DNA of 64,000 nucleotides from Hyphomicrobiales bacterium (lineage in GTDB: Bacteria > Pseudomonadota > Alphaproteobacteria > Rhizobiales > Beijerinckiaceae). The notes under the pieces are model-generated. The model searched no databases, had not been told where the DNA came from, and worked only from the letters and a program-made list of their open reading frames with translations. The translations under genes and the position numbers were made by a program. Shown here in pieces: positions 9,561-18,645 of this stretch (position 1 is its first letter; the number at the start of each line of letters is the position of its first letter). Location of the stretch: NCBI GenBank assembly GCA_028869185.1, contig JAGWTA010000015.1, positions 1 to 64,000 of the forward strand, written 5' to 3'.

Positions 9561-11039
9561 TTACATGAGTTTCAGGCGCACGAAGCCCATGAAGGAATTG
9601 GGGCCGCCGCCGTACCAGGGACGCAAGGGCTTCGGCGCGAAATCGTGCATCAGGACCCCGCCGAGGCCCAGTTTGAGATGTTCGGCGACGCGCAGGTCGT
9701 AGATGTAGCCAAGGCTCGCCTTATGGACTGTGTAAACCGGCTTGAAGCCGGCGAACGGCGATTCCAGCAACTCGTCCTCGTCCACGCGCTCGCCACGTGC
9801 GAAAAACGTATGCGCGTTGTTGAAGGTCAACGCGCTTTCGATCAGGAACGCGTTGAGCGTGCGGCCGGGATGGTTCATCTTGCGGCCGTAAGCGAATGTG
9901 GTCGCCCAATTGGTTTCGCCAAACCGCCTGTTGTAGATCGCCGAGAGCGTCAGCCGGTCCTCGTTCACATCGGGCGCGAGCTGTTCGCCGCTTTTGATAT
10001 GGCCGAAGCTCGCCTGCAAACTCCAGTTTTCCGTCGGGTTGAAGGTCAGGCGGGTCGAAAAGCTGTCAAGCTTCGGCCGCTCGATATTGTATCGGAACTG
10101 ATCGGGCTCGCGGCCGCGAAAGGCCGAGGCTTCCAGCTTGAGATTGTCATGGATCAGCCCGGCGGTGACGACGCCGAATGTCACATGCGTCGAATCCAGC
10201 CAGTGGTGACTGATCGGCGCAACGGGTGAATCGCCGGACGAGAAGCGATGCATGAAGGTCGGCGGACCAAGCGCCGGTTCCCCGGGCAGGCCGACATAAA
10301 GGAACGCCGAGGTGACGGGGCCAAGGCGGTGGCTGTATGCGGCCGAGAGCTCAGCGAAAAGATCATGCGGATGTTGACGGTCAACCAGATGATCGAGACC
10401 GTTGGCCGTTTCGCCGGTCGCGAAGAGCAGGGGATAGCCGCGCGGCCCCATGAATGGGTCGGGGGACATCATGGCGCGGAAACTCAGTGTCCCGTCGGCG
10501 CCGACGGGGCGTTGCGCCATGCCCATCAACATGCCGGCGGCGAAGCCCTTCTGGCCGCCGCGCGGTCCTGATTGCCTGTCGTAGACGCCGTAGACAGTTC
10601 CGTGCGCCATCAGCATCCAGTCGTCGACCATGAAATGCGCGCCTTCGTGCGGCGTCGATTGCGGCTGCCAGCTTGTGCCGGATGCATCGCGCGTCGAAGG
10701 ATACGGGCCGTAGGGGCTTTGCATCGGCGCGCCGCCGGCGCCGTGCTGATGGCCCATATGCGCAAGCGCCGGGGCAGCGGCGGTCTGATGCGCATGATGT
10801 TGATGCGGATGCATCGTATGAGCGCCGCCATGATGGCGCGCATGACTCATGGGTTTGCGCACGCGTTTTTTCGCGACTGTCTTTTTCGCCGCGTTTTTTG
10901 GCTGGCGCTGGATATGGTCGTGTTGCATCGCGCCGTGTTGCATATGGTCGTGCGCGGTTTGCGCCATCGCTGGCGCAGACAGGGCGAGCGTTATGGCTGC
11001 GGACAGGCCCAGCCATGTCCCGAAACGTCTGGAAATCAT
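9561..11039 (-). CDS. His/Met-rich secreted, probably outer-membrane barrel protein
   Basis: A 492-residue protein with a clear signal peptide ending at PAMAQ (~26). Residues 27-130 are extremely His/Met/Lys rich (HDHMQHGAMQHDHIQ and MHPHQHHAHQ), a composition typical of copper or silver binding. The remainder has alternating amphipathic strands and ends FMGFVRLKLM, a pattern consistent with an outer-membrane beta barrel. Similar proteins occur near copper-resistance genes, but no copper ATPase or oxidase is in this window. The neighbouring gene upstream encodes a small His/Cys-rich secreted protein in the same direction, suggesting a two-gene metal-handling unit. Confidence 0.65.
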   Translation of the reverse strand: MISRRFGTWLGLSAAITLALSAPAMAQTAHDHMQHGAMQHDHIQRQPKNAAKKTVAKKRVRKPMSHARHHGGAHTMHPHQHHAHQTAAAPALAHMGHQHGAGGAPMQSPYGPYPSTRDASGTSWQPQSTPHEGAHFMVDDWMLMAHGTVYGVYDRQSGPRGGQKGFAAGMLMGMAQRPVGADGTLSFRAMMSPDPFMGPRGYPLLFATGETANGLDHLVDRQHPHDLFAELSAAYSHRLGPVTSAFLYVGLPGEPALGPPTFMHRFSSGDSPVAPISHHWLDSTHVTFGVVTAGLIHDNLKLEASAFRGREPDQFRYNIERPKLDSFSTRLTFNPTENWSLQASFGHIKSGEQLAPDVNEDRLTLSAIYNRRFGETNWATTFAYGRKMNHPGRTLNAFLIESALTFNNAHTFFARGERVDEDELLESPFAGFKPVYTVHKASLGYIYDLRVAEHLKLGLGGVLMHDFAPKPLRPWYGGGPNSFMGFVRLKLM

Positions 11040-11096
11040 GAAAACCTCGTTGTCTGTGCGATATCGATCGCGCCGTTGCCGGCGCGGGCGGTTGCG

Positions 11097-11486
11097 TCAG
11101 ACAATCGATCTGGGCGGGCTGTGCGGTGGCCTGAGGGCGAGCCCGCGCAATACGGGTGCGGGCGCCAAGAATGGCGCGAGCCGCGCCGAATGGCGCAGCG
11201 GCCCGGTTGCGCAACCCGTTGGCAGGGTGCATGCGGTCTGCCCTGTGCAGCAGGACGAGAGCGTCGGCGCATCGCGCGGCGCGGCGATCTCGTCGATCGA
11301 CGTCAGCGACGGCGCAGCCGCATGCCCGTGCTCCGCATGCGCATGTTGACCGGCAGGCGCGGCGTGCGCTGGCGCGTGGCAATGTTCGCCTGGATGCGCA
11401 AGAACCGGCGCCGCCGCCCCCTGCGCCACAAATGCGAGGGCCGCCGCAAACATGCACAGGCGCACGAGCGCGAAAAACCGATTCAT
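11097..11486 (-). CDS. small His/Cys-rich secreted protein
   Basis: 129 residues from the ATG at 11486, which has AGGA upstream. A signal peptide ends near LAHPG. It is followed by a His/Ala segment (GQHAHAEHGHAA) and a Cys cluster (SSCCTGQTACTLPTGC). The C-terminal third is Pro/Arg-rich without obvious fold. It precedes the His/Met-rich barrel gene by 57 bases on the same strand. The metal-binding role is inferred from composition only; I do not recognise a named family. Confidence 0.6.
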   Translation of the reverse strand: MNRFFALVRLCMFAAALAFVAQGAAAPVLAHPGEHCHAPAHAAPAGQHAHAEHGHAAAPSLTSIDEIAAPRDAPTLSSCCTGQTACTLPTGCATGPLRHSARLAPFLAPAPVLRGLALRPPHSPPRSIV

Positions 11487-11619
11487 GGCGCCATCCTGCC
11501 ATTGGCGCGATGGACGATCAAATGCGAATGACGCTGGCGGCGCATGCAAAAACGACCGTGGCGTTTCGCGCGCAGCCGGGGATAAACTCGTGCGCATCGT
11601 CTGAAGGAACGCAAACGTC

Positions 11620-12363
11620 TTGTCGCAAATCGTGGAGCTGACGCCCGCCGATCGCCGCCGCTGGTTTATGGAAGGCGTCCGTCAGGCCTTCACGGGCCCC
11701 GCCTATTTCGTGGCGGTGGCGCTGATCGGTGTGGGCGGGCTCGCCAGGGCGGCCGGCTTTCCTGCGGGCGTGGCGGTGCTGTCGACATTGCTGATCTGGG
11801 CGGGGCCGGCGCAATTGCTGTTTTTCGGCGCAGCGGCGGCCAAGACGAGTTGGCTCGCCGTCGCGGTTTCCGTTTCGCTGTCGTCCATCCGCTTTCTGCC
11901 GATGTGCCTTTCCGTGCTGCCGATGTTGCGCACGCCCGGCACGCGCCGCTCGACCTTGTGGCTCGCCGCACATTTCGTTGCGGTGACGGTCTGGGTCGAA
12001 TCGTTGCGACGCCTGCCCGATATCGACCGGCCCGCGCGCATGCCATTCTTCTTCGGTTTCGCGCTGGCCTGCATTCTCACGACGAGCCTGTTTACGGGCG
12101 TCGGTTATTTCCTCGTTGCGGCGCTGCCGCCGGCGCTTGCAGTGGGCGTGCTGTTTCTCAGCCCGGTCTATTTTCTGGCGACGCTGATCCGCGGCGCACG
12201 CGCGCCGGTGGACTGGTTTGCGCTCACCGCCGGTCTGGTCCTTGCGCCCGTTACGGAAGCGTTTGTTGGCGGCGGGCTCGATCTGATGGCGCTTGGCCTC
12301 GTTGGCGGCACGGCGGCCTATCTTGCCGGGCGCTGGCACGAGGCCAGAAGGGCAGAGCCATGA
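11620..12363 (+). CDS. azlC: AzlC-family branched-chain amino acid exporter subunit
   Basis: A 247-residue inner-membrane protein with several hydrophobic helices. The opening RRRWFMEGVRQAF, then the helix ending LLIWAGPAQLLFFGAA, are AzlC/YgaZ hallmarks. With AzlD it would export branched-chain amino acids. The start used is TTG at 11620 (GAAGGA 11 bases upstream); GTG at 11632 is an alternative. It overlaps azlD by ATGA. Confidence 0.87.
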   Translation: MSQIVELTPADRRRWFMEGVRQAFTGPAYFVAVALIGVGGLARAAGFPAGVAVLSTLLIWAGPAQLLFFGAAAAKTSWLAVAVSVSLSSIRFLPMCLSVLPMLRTPGTRRSTLWLAAHFVAVTVWVESLRRLPDIDRPARMPFFFGFALACILTTSLFTGVGYFLVAALPPALAVGVLFLSPVYFLATLIRGARAPVDWFALTAGLVLAPVTEAFVGGGLDLMALGLVGGTAAYLAGRWHEARRAEP

Positions 12364-12698
12364 GCGGCGCGTTGTGGCCCTATTTTCTGCTGATCGTTTT
12401 CGGGTTCCTGCCGAGCGAAATCTGGCGTTGGCTGTCCGTCATCCTGTCGCATGGCATCGACGAGGGCTCGCAGATTTTCACCTTCTTGAAGACAGTCGCC
12501 ACGGTGCTGCTCGTGGGGGTGGTCGCGCGGCTGATCTTTGCGCCGACCGGCGAATTGGCGCATGTGCCGCTTGCCGCGCGCATCGGCGCGCTCGCGCTGG
12601 CGGGCGGCGTCTTCGCCATCACGCGCCGCAATGTGCTTGCGGCGGTGCTGACGGGCGAGGCGGCGATTATCGCGGCCGGGTTCTGGTTCCTACGCTAG
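12360..12698 (+). CDS. azlD: AzlD-family small membrane partner of AzlC
   Basis: 112 residues, four hydrophobic helices, with the conserved FLPSEIWRW near the N-terminus. The ATG overlaps the azlC stop as ATGA, indicating translational coupling. The last nine bases overlap the 3-prime end of the convergent HIT gene. Confidence 0.85.
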   Translation: MSGALWPYFLLIVFGFLPSEIWRWLSVILSHGIDEGSQIFTFLKTVATVLLVGVVARLIFAPTGELAHVPLAARIGALALAGGVFAITRRNVLAAVLTGEAAIIAAGFWFLR

Positions 12699-13109
12699 GG
12701 CGGCGCGGATTTTTTCCGCCTGCTGTTCCAGCAGCGCCCGATCGGCCATCTGGCCCGGCGGGCGAAGCTGCACGCCGGCCCAGCGCGGCAGGAGGTGGAA
12801 ATGCAGGTGAAACACCACCTGTCCGCCGGCCTGTTCGTTGAATTGTTGCAGCGTCAGGCCGTCGGCTTTCATCGCCTTGAACACGGCCTGGCCGACATGC
12901 TGCACGCGCGGCATCAGCGCCGAGAGATCGGCCGGCTTAATGTCGAGCAGGTTGCGGCAGGGCGCCTTGGGGATGACCAGGGTGTGTCCATCGGCGCGCG
13001 GCATGATGTCCATGAAAGCAAAAGCGGCATCGTCCTCGAACACTTTCAGCGATGGCATTTCGCCGCGCAGGATCTTGCCGAAAATATTGTTGGGATCGTA
13101 GGCGGCCAT
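12690..13109 (-). CDS. HIT-family nucleotide hydrolase
   Basis: 139 residues with the histidine triad HLHFHLLP near residue 98 and the N-terminal NIFGKILRGEMPS typical of the bacterial HINT branch. Family members hydrolyse AMP-linked phosphoramidates or nucleotide conjugates. The ATG at 13109 has GGAGGA upstream; the open frame continues to 13232 but without family similarity. It is monocistronic and faces the divergent small secreted gene. Confidence 0.92.
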   Translation of the reverse strand: MAAYDPNNIFGKILRGEMPSLKVFEDDAAFAFMDIMPRADGHTLVIPKAPCRNLLDIKPADLSALMPRVQHVGQAVFKAMKADGLTLQQFNEQAGGQVVFHLHFHLLPRWAGVQLRPPGQMADRALLEQQAEKIRAALA

Positions 13110-13171
13110 GGTTCCTCCGCACACTTGCAGCTGCGCCGAATGTGCGCGGGAATTATCGGGTCCGTCAAGCG

Positions 13172-13196
13172 GGAACCCTAGGCTGTTCAGTGCGTT
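13172..13196 (+). promoter_or_regulatory. EcfG-type general stress promoter candidate
   Basis: GGAAC, exactly 16 bases, then CGTT, an exact match to the alphaproteobacterial sigma-EcfG consensus. It lies 48 bases upstream of the ATG at 13244. Confidence 0.65.
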
Positions 13197-13243
13197 AACA
13201 AAACACGACCGGCTTTGCCGGACGCTCAACAAGGAGGAAGACT

Positions 13244-13531
13244 ATGCGCAAATTCATCTTGGCCGGCGCTTTCGCCATGGGAACGGCGTTCGCCGCCTTC
13301 CAGCCAGCCTCGGCGATGCCTGCGGCGCCGGTCGGCGTGAACAATCCTGCGATCCAGCTTGCAGCCTACGGTTGCGGACGCGGCTGGGTTCCCAATCGCT
13401 GGGGCCGCTGCGTGCCGATGCGCCGCTGGGCGCCGCCGCCGCGCGCTTGGCGTTATGATCGCTACCATCGCCGGCATGACTGGGACCGTCGCCACCGCGA
13501 GGAGCGTCGCGAACACCGGCGCCATCGCTAA
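13244..13531 (+). CDS. small secreted Cys/Arg-rich protein (GCG_CRPN-like motif)
   Basis: 95 residues. A signal peptide ends at ASAMP (~25). The mature part has YGCGRGWVPNRWGRCVPM, a Gly-Cys-Gly ... Cys-x-Pro motif like the GCG_CRPN domain of rhizobial secreted proteins, and ends in a strongly basic His/Arg tail. The exact function is unknown. An AAGGAGG ribosome site precedes the start, and an EcfG-type promoter suggests stress induction. Confidence 0.8.
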   Translation: MRKFILAGAFAMGTAFAAFQPASAMPAAPVGVNNPAIQLAAYGCGRGWVPNRWGRCVPMRRWAPPPRAWRYDRYHRRHDWDRRHREERREHRRHR

Positions 13532-13559
13532 CCAAAGCAGAGGCGGCCTGGAGGCCGCC

Positions 13560-14816
13560 TCACGCCTTTTTATAGGGGGCATCTTCGGCGTAAGCCGCGA
13601 TCATGCCGTCGACAGCTCGTCTTTCGCGCGCCAGAAAGTCTTCGATCGCCGCCGACAGGCGCGGATCGGCGAATGCGTGGGCTGAAAATGTTGGAACCGG
13701 CACATACCCACGCGCAAGCTTGTGCTCGCCTTGAGCGCCGGCCTCGACGCGCTTCAGGCCGCGCGCGATAGCGAAGTCGATCGCCTGATAATAACAAAGC
13801 TCGAAATGGAGAAAGGGCACGTCTTCGATCGCGCCCCAATTGCGCCCATAGAGCGCGGCGTCGCCGATGAAATTCAGAGCGCCCGCGATGTAGCGACCGC
13901 CGCGTCGGGCCATGACCAGAAGGATACGATCGGCGAGGCGCTCGCCGATCAGCGAGAAAAACCGCCGGTTCAGGTACGGGCGGCCCCATTTCCGGGCGCC
14001 GGTGTCCATGTAAAACTCGAAAAAGGCGTCCCAATGCGCTTCGCGCAGACCGGCGCCGGTCGCCCATTCGATTTCGATCCCCTCTTGCAACGCTGCGGCG
14101 CGTTCCTTCCGGATCGCCTTGCGTTTACGCGACGCGAGCGTCGCCAGGAAATCCTCGAACGACGCGTAGCCCGGATTGAAGAAGTGGAACTGCTGTCCCG
14201 TGCGCTGGAGAAGGCCGGCCTCGCCGAGCGCGCGCCAGTCCTGCGCATCGGGGAAGGTGACATGGAGCGAGGAGACGCGGGACTGCCGCATCAGCGCGCG
14301 CAATCCCGCGATCAGCAAAGCGCGATGGTCGGCATTGTCGGGCTCGGCCAGCAGGAGGCGGCGGCCGGGAACGGGCGTGAAGGGCGCGGCCACCTGCAGC
14401 TTCGGATAATAGGCGCCGCCCGCGCGCTCATAGGCCTCCGCCCAGCCGTGATCGAAGACATATTCCCCATAGGAATGGGACTTCAGATAACAGGGCGCAG
14501 CGCCCATAAGGCGCCCCTCGCCATCCTCAAGCAAAAGATGGACCGGGCTCCAGCCGGTTTTCGGCCCAACCGACCCCGACTCTTCCAGCGCCGACAAAAA
14601 AGCGTGCGTTATGAAAGGGTTGAACGATTCATCGGCATGCGTTGAATCAAGCGGCTCCCGCAGAGATTCGGCTGGAGGCGCCGCAACGGCGCCAATCTCT
14701 TGTTTTGATTCAAAAAATCCGGCCAAAGCCTTGGCGGGATTGGCGCATTTGTCCCATGCCTCGGGGGCGACGTCCTTGAGGCTGGAGATTGTGCGCAATG
14801 TGGGAGCTGCGGGCAT
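13560..14816 (-). CDS. FemAB-like GNAT-fold acyltransferase (DUF482/PF04339)
   Basis: 418 residues. Conserved landmarks are FITHAFLSALEESGS, PVHLLLEDGEGRLMGAAPCY, SRKRKAIRKERA, and FYMDTGARKWGRPYLNRRFF, all typical of the PF04339 family related to FemAB aminoacyl transferases. The C-terminal part has FELCYYQAIDFAI and GAQGEHKLARGY. The real substrate of this family is not settled. A segment near residues 28-62 looks like a low-complexity insertion. It is 9 bases downstream of the GDPD gene and probably in the same leftward transcript. Confidence 0.85.
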   Translation of the reverse strand: MPAAPTLRTISSLKDVAPEAWDKCANPAKALAGFFESKQEIGAVAAPPAESLREPLDSTHADESFNPFITHAFLSALEESGSVGPKTGWSPVHLLLEDGEGRLMGAAPCYLKSHSYGEYVFDHGWAEAYERAGGAYYPKLQVAAPFTPVPGRRLLLAEPDNADHRALLIAGLRALMRQSRVSSLHVTFPDAQDWRALGEAGLLQRTGQQFHFFNPGYASFEDFLATLASRKRKAIRKERAAALQEGIEIEWATGAGLREAHWDAFFEFYMDTGARKWGRPYLNRRFFSLIGERLADRILLVMARRGGRYIAGALNFIGDAALYGRNWGAIEDVPFLHFELCYYQAIDFAIARGLKRVEAGAQGEHKLARGYVPVPTFSAHAFADPRLSAAIEDFLARERRAVDGMIAAYAEDAPYKKA

Positions 14817-14825
14817 GGCGTCAAT

Positions 14826-15584
14826 CTAGGGATGGAATCCCTCGAAAACCATCTGGTCTGCAAATCGGCCTGCGACGGCGCGTTCTTCCTGCGTACGCAC
14901 GGTCCAGGTCATCACCGGCAATCCGAGCCCGATGCGAAAGAGATGGGGAACGCCATGCGGCAGATCGCCCACGCGCCAGGACAGGAAGTCGGGCCGGGTG
15001 CGTTCGTAATGCAGAAGATGTGGCAGGCCGGCGCGCTTTTCGGGCGCGACCTGCAACCATTCGCCGCTGTCGCAATGGGCCTCCGCCACGATTCCGAGCG
15101 GAACGCCCGCAAGGCCAAGCTTCGGCCCGGCGGCTCGCAGGAAGGCGATGACGTCGGGATCGAAGCTTTTCAGCGCGACGGCCGTTCGCCCCGCAACGAT
15201 TTCCGCCACGCGGCGCGCAAGCGTGAGATCGCCATCGAAGGCGCTCTTGATTTCGACGACGACCGGCGCCGCCCCGCCGATCAGATCGAGAAAGGCGGCC
15301 AGCGTCGGGATCGTGTCCTGGGATCCCGTCAGCGTCACCGCGCCAAGTTGCGCCGCCGTTCTGGAGCGCAGCCAGCCGCTCTGCGCGGTCAGCCTGTCGA
15401 GCTTGAAGTCGTGAAAGACGACGGCCTCGCCATCGGCGGTCAGTTGCACGTCGCATTCGAGGCCATAGCCCGCCGCGAGCGCGGCTTTGGCGGCGGCCGG
15501 CGCATTTTCGATCCGGCCGGCGGTCTTGTCGTGCAGGCCGCGATGGGCGATCGGGCGCGCGGTCAGCCAGGGAAAGCCGCTCAT
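14826..15584 (-). CDS. glycerophosphodiester phosphodiesterase
   Basis: 252 residues with the GDPD barrel signatures: PIAHRGLHDKTAGRIENA (catalytic His and Arg, then the Glu-Asn pair), LECDVQLTADGEAVVFHD (metal-binding Glu/Asp and catalytic His), and VVVEIKS. It hydrolyses glycerophosphodiesters to glycerol-3-phosphate. No signal peptide, so probably cytosolic. The ATG at 15584 overlaps the ridA stop (ATGA), giving a RidA-GDPD-acyltransferase run. Confidence 0.92.
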   Translation of the reverse strand: MSGFPWLTARPIAHRGLHDKTAGRIENAPAAAKAALAAGYGLECDVQLTADGEAVVFHDFKLDRLTAQSGWLRSRTAAQLGAVTLTGSQDTIPTLAAFLDLIGGAAPVVVEIKSAFDGDLTLARRVAEIVAGRTAVALKSFDPDVIAFLRAAGPKLGLAGVPLGIVAEAHCDSGEWLQVAPEKRAGLPHLLHYERTRPDFLSWRVGDLPHGVPHLFRIGLGLPVMTWTVRTQEERAVAGRFADQMVFEGFHP

Positions 15585-16141
15585 GCGCGCAGCTCGAACA
15601 GGGCTTCGACCTCGACCGCCGCATCGAGCGGCAGTTGCGCCACGCCGACGGTCGAGCGGGCGTGCCGGCCGGCTTCGCCGAAGACATCGACCATGAGATC
15701 GGACGCGCCGTTCATGATGGCGGGCAGGGCGTTGAAATCGCTTCTGCAATTGATGAAGCCACCCAGCCGGACGCAGCGCTTGATCCGGTCGAGCGAACCC
15801 AGGGCGGCTTGCGCCTGCGCCAGAATATTGATCGCACATTGGCGCGCGGCGGCGCGCCCGGCCTCGTGAAAGACGGTTTCGCCGAGCTTGCCGATGTGGA
15901 CCGGCGCAATCTTGCCATCCGCGCCGAAGGGCAATTGCCCGGAGACGACGAGCTGGCGGGCGCTGAGCGCCGTGGGCGCGTAATTGGCGAGCGGCGGCGC
16001 CGTTTCAGGCAGGACAACACCAAGCGCAGCCAGACGTTTCTCGATTTTTCCAGCGGCCGCGGCGCGCGCCGGCCGCGCGGCGGTGGCGCTCGCCTTTAAC
16101 GGCGCCTTTACGGCTTTGGCCGACTTTGGGGACTTGCTCAT
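15581..16141 (-). CDS. RidA/YjgF family protein with Lys/Ala-rich N-terminal extension
   Basis: 186 residues. The RidA core starts near residue 33 (KRLAALGVVLPETAPPLANY), longer-subunit type, with SGQLPFG and the late CVRLGGFINC segment. Family members deaminate reactive enamine/imine intermediates, but the catalytic arginine position of RidA proper is not clear here, so activity is uncertain. The first ~30 residues are Lys/Ala/Pro rich and not part of the fold. The ATG at 16141 has GAGG upstream. Confidence 0.85.
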   Translation of the reverse strand: MSKSPKSAKAVKAPLKASATAARPARAAAAGKIEKRLAALGVVLPETAPPLANYAPTALSARQLVVSGQLPFGADGKIAPVHIGKLGETVFHEAGRAAARQCAINILAQAQAALGSLDRIKRCVRLGGFINCRSDFNALPAIMNGASDLMVDVFGEAGRHARSTVGVAQLPLDAAVEVEALFELRA

Positions 16142-16253
16142 TGCGGGCCTCGCATTCGCTGCGGGCTGGCCCGCAATTTCGCCATGCGTCCATGAGACGC
16201 CATCATGCACGTCAGCGCAATCGGCGCGGGCGTTCTGGGGAGACGCCTTTCCG

Positions 16254-17069
16254 ATGAATTATGCGCGCCTTGCTTCCGGCTTTCTGTTCGCGGCCATGGT
16301 GGGCGCGGCGCATGCGCAGCCGGTGACGCTTGCGCCCCATCGCGCGGTATACGACCTGAAGCTTCTATCGACGGCCTCCGACAAGGCGCCCTCCGCCGCC
16401 ACGGGGCGCATCGCGTTCGATTTTTCCGGCAACGCCTGCGAGGGCTATGTGCAATCGCTGCGCCAGACGACCGAAATCCAGCCCGACGAAGGGCCGACGC
16501 GCCTGTCCGACATGAAGTCGACGACATTCGAGGACGGCGATGCGAAGAATTTCCGCTTCCGTCTCGAAACGCGGTCGGACACCGGCCGGGCCGAAAATGT
16601 CGACGGCAAGGCCGCCAAAAGCGGAGACGACAGTTTTTCCGTTTCGCTTTCGAAGCCCCGTTTGCTGAAAGTCGACCTTGCGCGCACGGTGCTGTTTCCG
16701 ACCGAGCACATGAAACACATCATCGAGGCGGCCCGCGCCGGCAAGACGATCGTGCAGGCCAAGGTCTACGACGGATCGGAAACCGGCGAGAAGGTCTACG
16801 ACACAACCACGATCATCGGCCGACCGATCGCGGCCGCGCCGACGGAAGAGGCCGCCAAAATCCCGCAGTTGCAGGGGTTGCGCCGTTGGCCGGTGGCCGT
16901 TTCCTATTTCGAGGAAGGCGGCAAGGACGCTTCTCCGTCTTACGTGCTGTCGTTCGATCTCTACGAGAACGGCGTGTCGCGCGCGCTCAAGCTCGATTAC
17001 GGCAGCTTCGTTCTGTCGGGCGAAATGACGAAACTGGAAATGCTGCCGGTCAAGAATTGCGCGAAGTAG
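16254..17069 (+). CDS. eipB: EipB family periplasmic cell-envelope integrity protein (DUF1849)
   Basis: 271 residues with a signal peptide ending at AHAQP. The family cysteines are seen in NACEGYVQSLRQ and in the last residues (KNCAK); in Brucella EipB these form a disulfide bridging a spiral beta barrel. EipB is needed for envelope stress tolerance. GGGGAGA precedes the start. It converges with dinB, stop codons seven bases apart. Confidence 0.92.
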   Translation: MNYARLASGFLFAAMVGAAHAQPVTLAPHRAVYDLKLLSTASDKAPSAATGRIAFDFSGNACEGYVQSLRQTTEIQPDEGPTRLSDMKSTTFEDGDAKNFRFRLETRSDTGRAENVDGKAAKSGDDSFSVSLSKPRLLKVDLARTVLFPTEHMKHIIEAARAGKTIVQAKVYDGSETGEKVYDTTTIIGRPIAAAPTEEAAKIPQLQGLRRWPVAVSYFEEGGKDASPSYVLSFDLYENGVSRALKLDYGSFVLSGEMTKLEMLPVKNCAK

Positions 17070-17075
17070 CGCAGC

Positions 17076-18347
17076 TCAGCCCTTGTTTTTTGGTCCGCCC
17101 AGTCCGACGCCCTTGATAACCGCGTCCTTGCCGAATTTTGCGCGTATCGCGTCCATCGCCTGTTCGGCGGCCTTGAGGCGGCCGGCGTCGGGGTCGGCAA
17201 GATCGGGCGCGTCGGCAAGCTCGGGCTCGCATAAATCCGACAGGCCAACGCCGATCAGCCGATAGCGCGTTGCGCCCAGTTCGGCGCGCAGCAGATCGCG
17301 CGCCACGGGAAAGATGCGCGCGGCCAGTTGCGTTGGCGCCAGTCCCGAGCGCTGACGGGTGCGCGTTTTGAAATCGGCGGTCTTGAGCTTCAGCGTGACG
17401 CAGCGGCCGGCGTAACCTTCGCGCTTGGCGCGCGCGGAAACCTTTTCGGCGAGGGCGTGCAGGATCGGCGTCAGGGTCTGCGCGTCGGCGATGTCGGTCT
17501 CGAAGGTCGTTTCTGCGGAAATGCTTTTCGTTTCGCGCTCGGGATTGACGGTGCGCGGATCGACGCCGTTGGCGAGGCGCCACAGGCGCTGTCCCTCCTG
17601 GCCGAAGGCTTTCATCATGTCGATTTCGCCGCGCGCCTGAATGTCGGCGATCGCGCGCAGGCCGCGCGCCTCGAGCCTTGCCGCGAAGGCTGCGCCGACG
17701 CCCCAGATTTTCGTGACCGGCATGGGCGCCAGCAACGATTTCGCCTCGGCGCGGCCGATGATGGAAAAGCCGCGCGGCTTGTCGAGATCGGACGCCAGCT
17801 TGGCGAGAAACTTGCAGTACGAAAGGCCGACGGAGACGGTGACGCCGACCTCCCGCTCGACCCTTGCGGAAAAGCGCGCCAGCGTCAGCGCGGGCGCGGC
17901 GTGGTGCAGACGCTCCGTGCCCGAAAGATCGAGGAAGGCCTCGTCGATCGACAATGGCTCGACCAGCGGCGTCAGCGCGCGCATCATGTCGCGGATCTGC
18001 CGCCCGACCGCGACATATTTCGCCATGTCGGGCTTCACCACCACAGCGTCGGGGCAGAGCGCGCGCGCCTTGAACATCGGCATGGCCGAACGCACGCCAT
18101 AGGTGCGCGCGATGTAGCAGCAGGTGGAGACGACGCCGCGCTTGCCGCCGCCCACGATCAGCGGCTTGTCGGCGAGCGCAGGATTGTCGCGTTTCTCGAC
18201 GGCGGCGTAGAACGCGTCGCAATCGATATGGGCGAGCGAGAGGGCGTCGCGCTCGGGATGGGCAAGCAGACGCGGCGAGCCGCATGCCGGGCAACGGCCG
18301 CCGCCGGGGGCAGGGGCGAGGCAATCGCGGCAAATGGGCTGCGCCAT
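17076..18347 (-). CDS. dinB: DNA polymerase IV (Y family)
   Basis: 423 residues. Catalytic acidic residues appear in [14 protein letters not shown] and in [30 protein letters not shown] and the helix-hairpin segment PVTKIWGVG follow; the C-terminal little-finger domain ends near [10 protein letters not shown]. The N-terminus (residues 6-22) has two C-x2-C pairs, a predicted zinc knuckle found in one alphaproteobacterial DinB branch. Translesion synthesis is the expected role. The start directly abuts the upstream DUF3572 gene. No LexA box was evident upstream. Confidence 0.94.
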   Translation of the reverse strand: MAQPICRDCLAPAPGGGRCPACGSPRLLAHPERDALSLAHIDCDAFYAAVEKRDNPALADKPLIVGGGKRGVVSTCCYIARTYGVRSAMPMFKARALCPDAVVVKPDMAKYVAVGRQIRDMMRALTPLVEPLSIDEAFLDLSGTERLHHAAPALTLARFSARVEREVGVTVSVGLSYCKFLAKLASDLDKPRGFSIIGRAEAKSLLAPMPVTKIWGVGAAFAARLEARGLRAIADIQARGEIDMMKAFGQEGQRLWRLANGVDPRTVNPERETKSISAETTFETDIADAQTLTPILHALAEKVSARAKREGYAGRCVTLKLKTADFKTRTRQRSGLAPTQLAARIFPVARDLLRAELGATRYRLIGVGLSDLCEPELADAPDLADPDAGRLKAAEQAMDAIRAKFGKDAVIKGVGLGGPKNKG

Positions 18348-18641
18348 CTAGGCCTGCTTCAAAATCTGGCTCGCCTGCGCGATGCGCTCGGGCGGCAGGC
18401 GATGCTCGCCTGCGAAGGCCACGAGATCGGGCTCGTGACCGGCCAGATGATCGAGAACGGCGGGCAGAAAATCCGGGGCGGCGGCGGCCGCGCGCAATTG
18501 ATCGGGTTCAAGCCCCGTCAAAGCCATGAAGCGGCTGAGGCGCTCGGCGTCGGCCGCGAGCCAGACGAAAGCGGAGACGCCTATTTCCTCGGCGTCAGCG
18601 CGGCTTAAACCACGTTTTCGATCATGCGGTTCGCGCAGCAA
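18348..18641 (-). CDS. DUF3572 family protein
   Basis: 97 residues, all-helical, with AFVWLAADAERLSRFMALTGLEPDQLR, the typical DUF3572 core. The first codon is TTG. It runs directly into dinB, so the two form a unit. Function is unknown; conservation beside dinB or divK is common in Hyphomicrobiales. Confidence 0.8.
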   Translation of the reverse strand: MLREPHDRKRGLSRADAEEIGVSAFVWLAADAERLSRFMALTGLEPDQLRAAAAAPDFLPAVLDHLAGHEPDLVAFAGEHRLPPERIAQASQILKQA

Positions 18642-18645
18642 GCAA

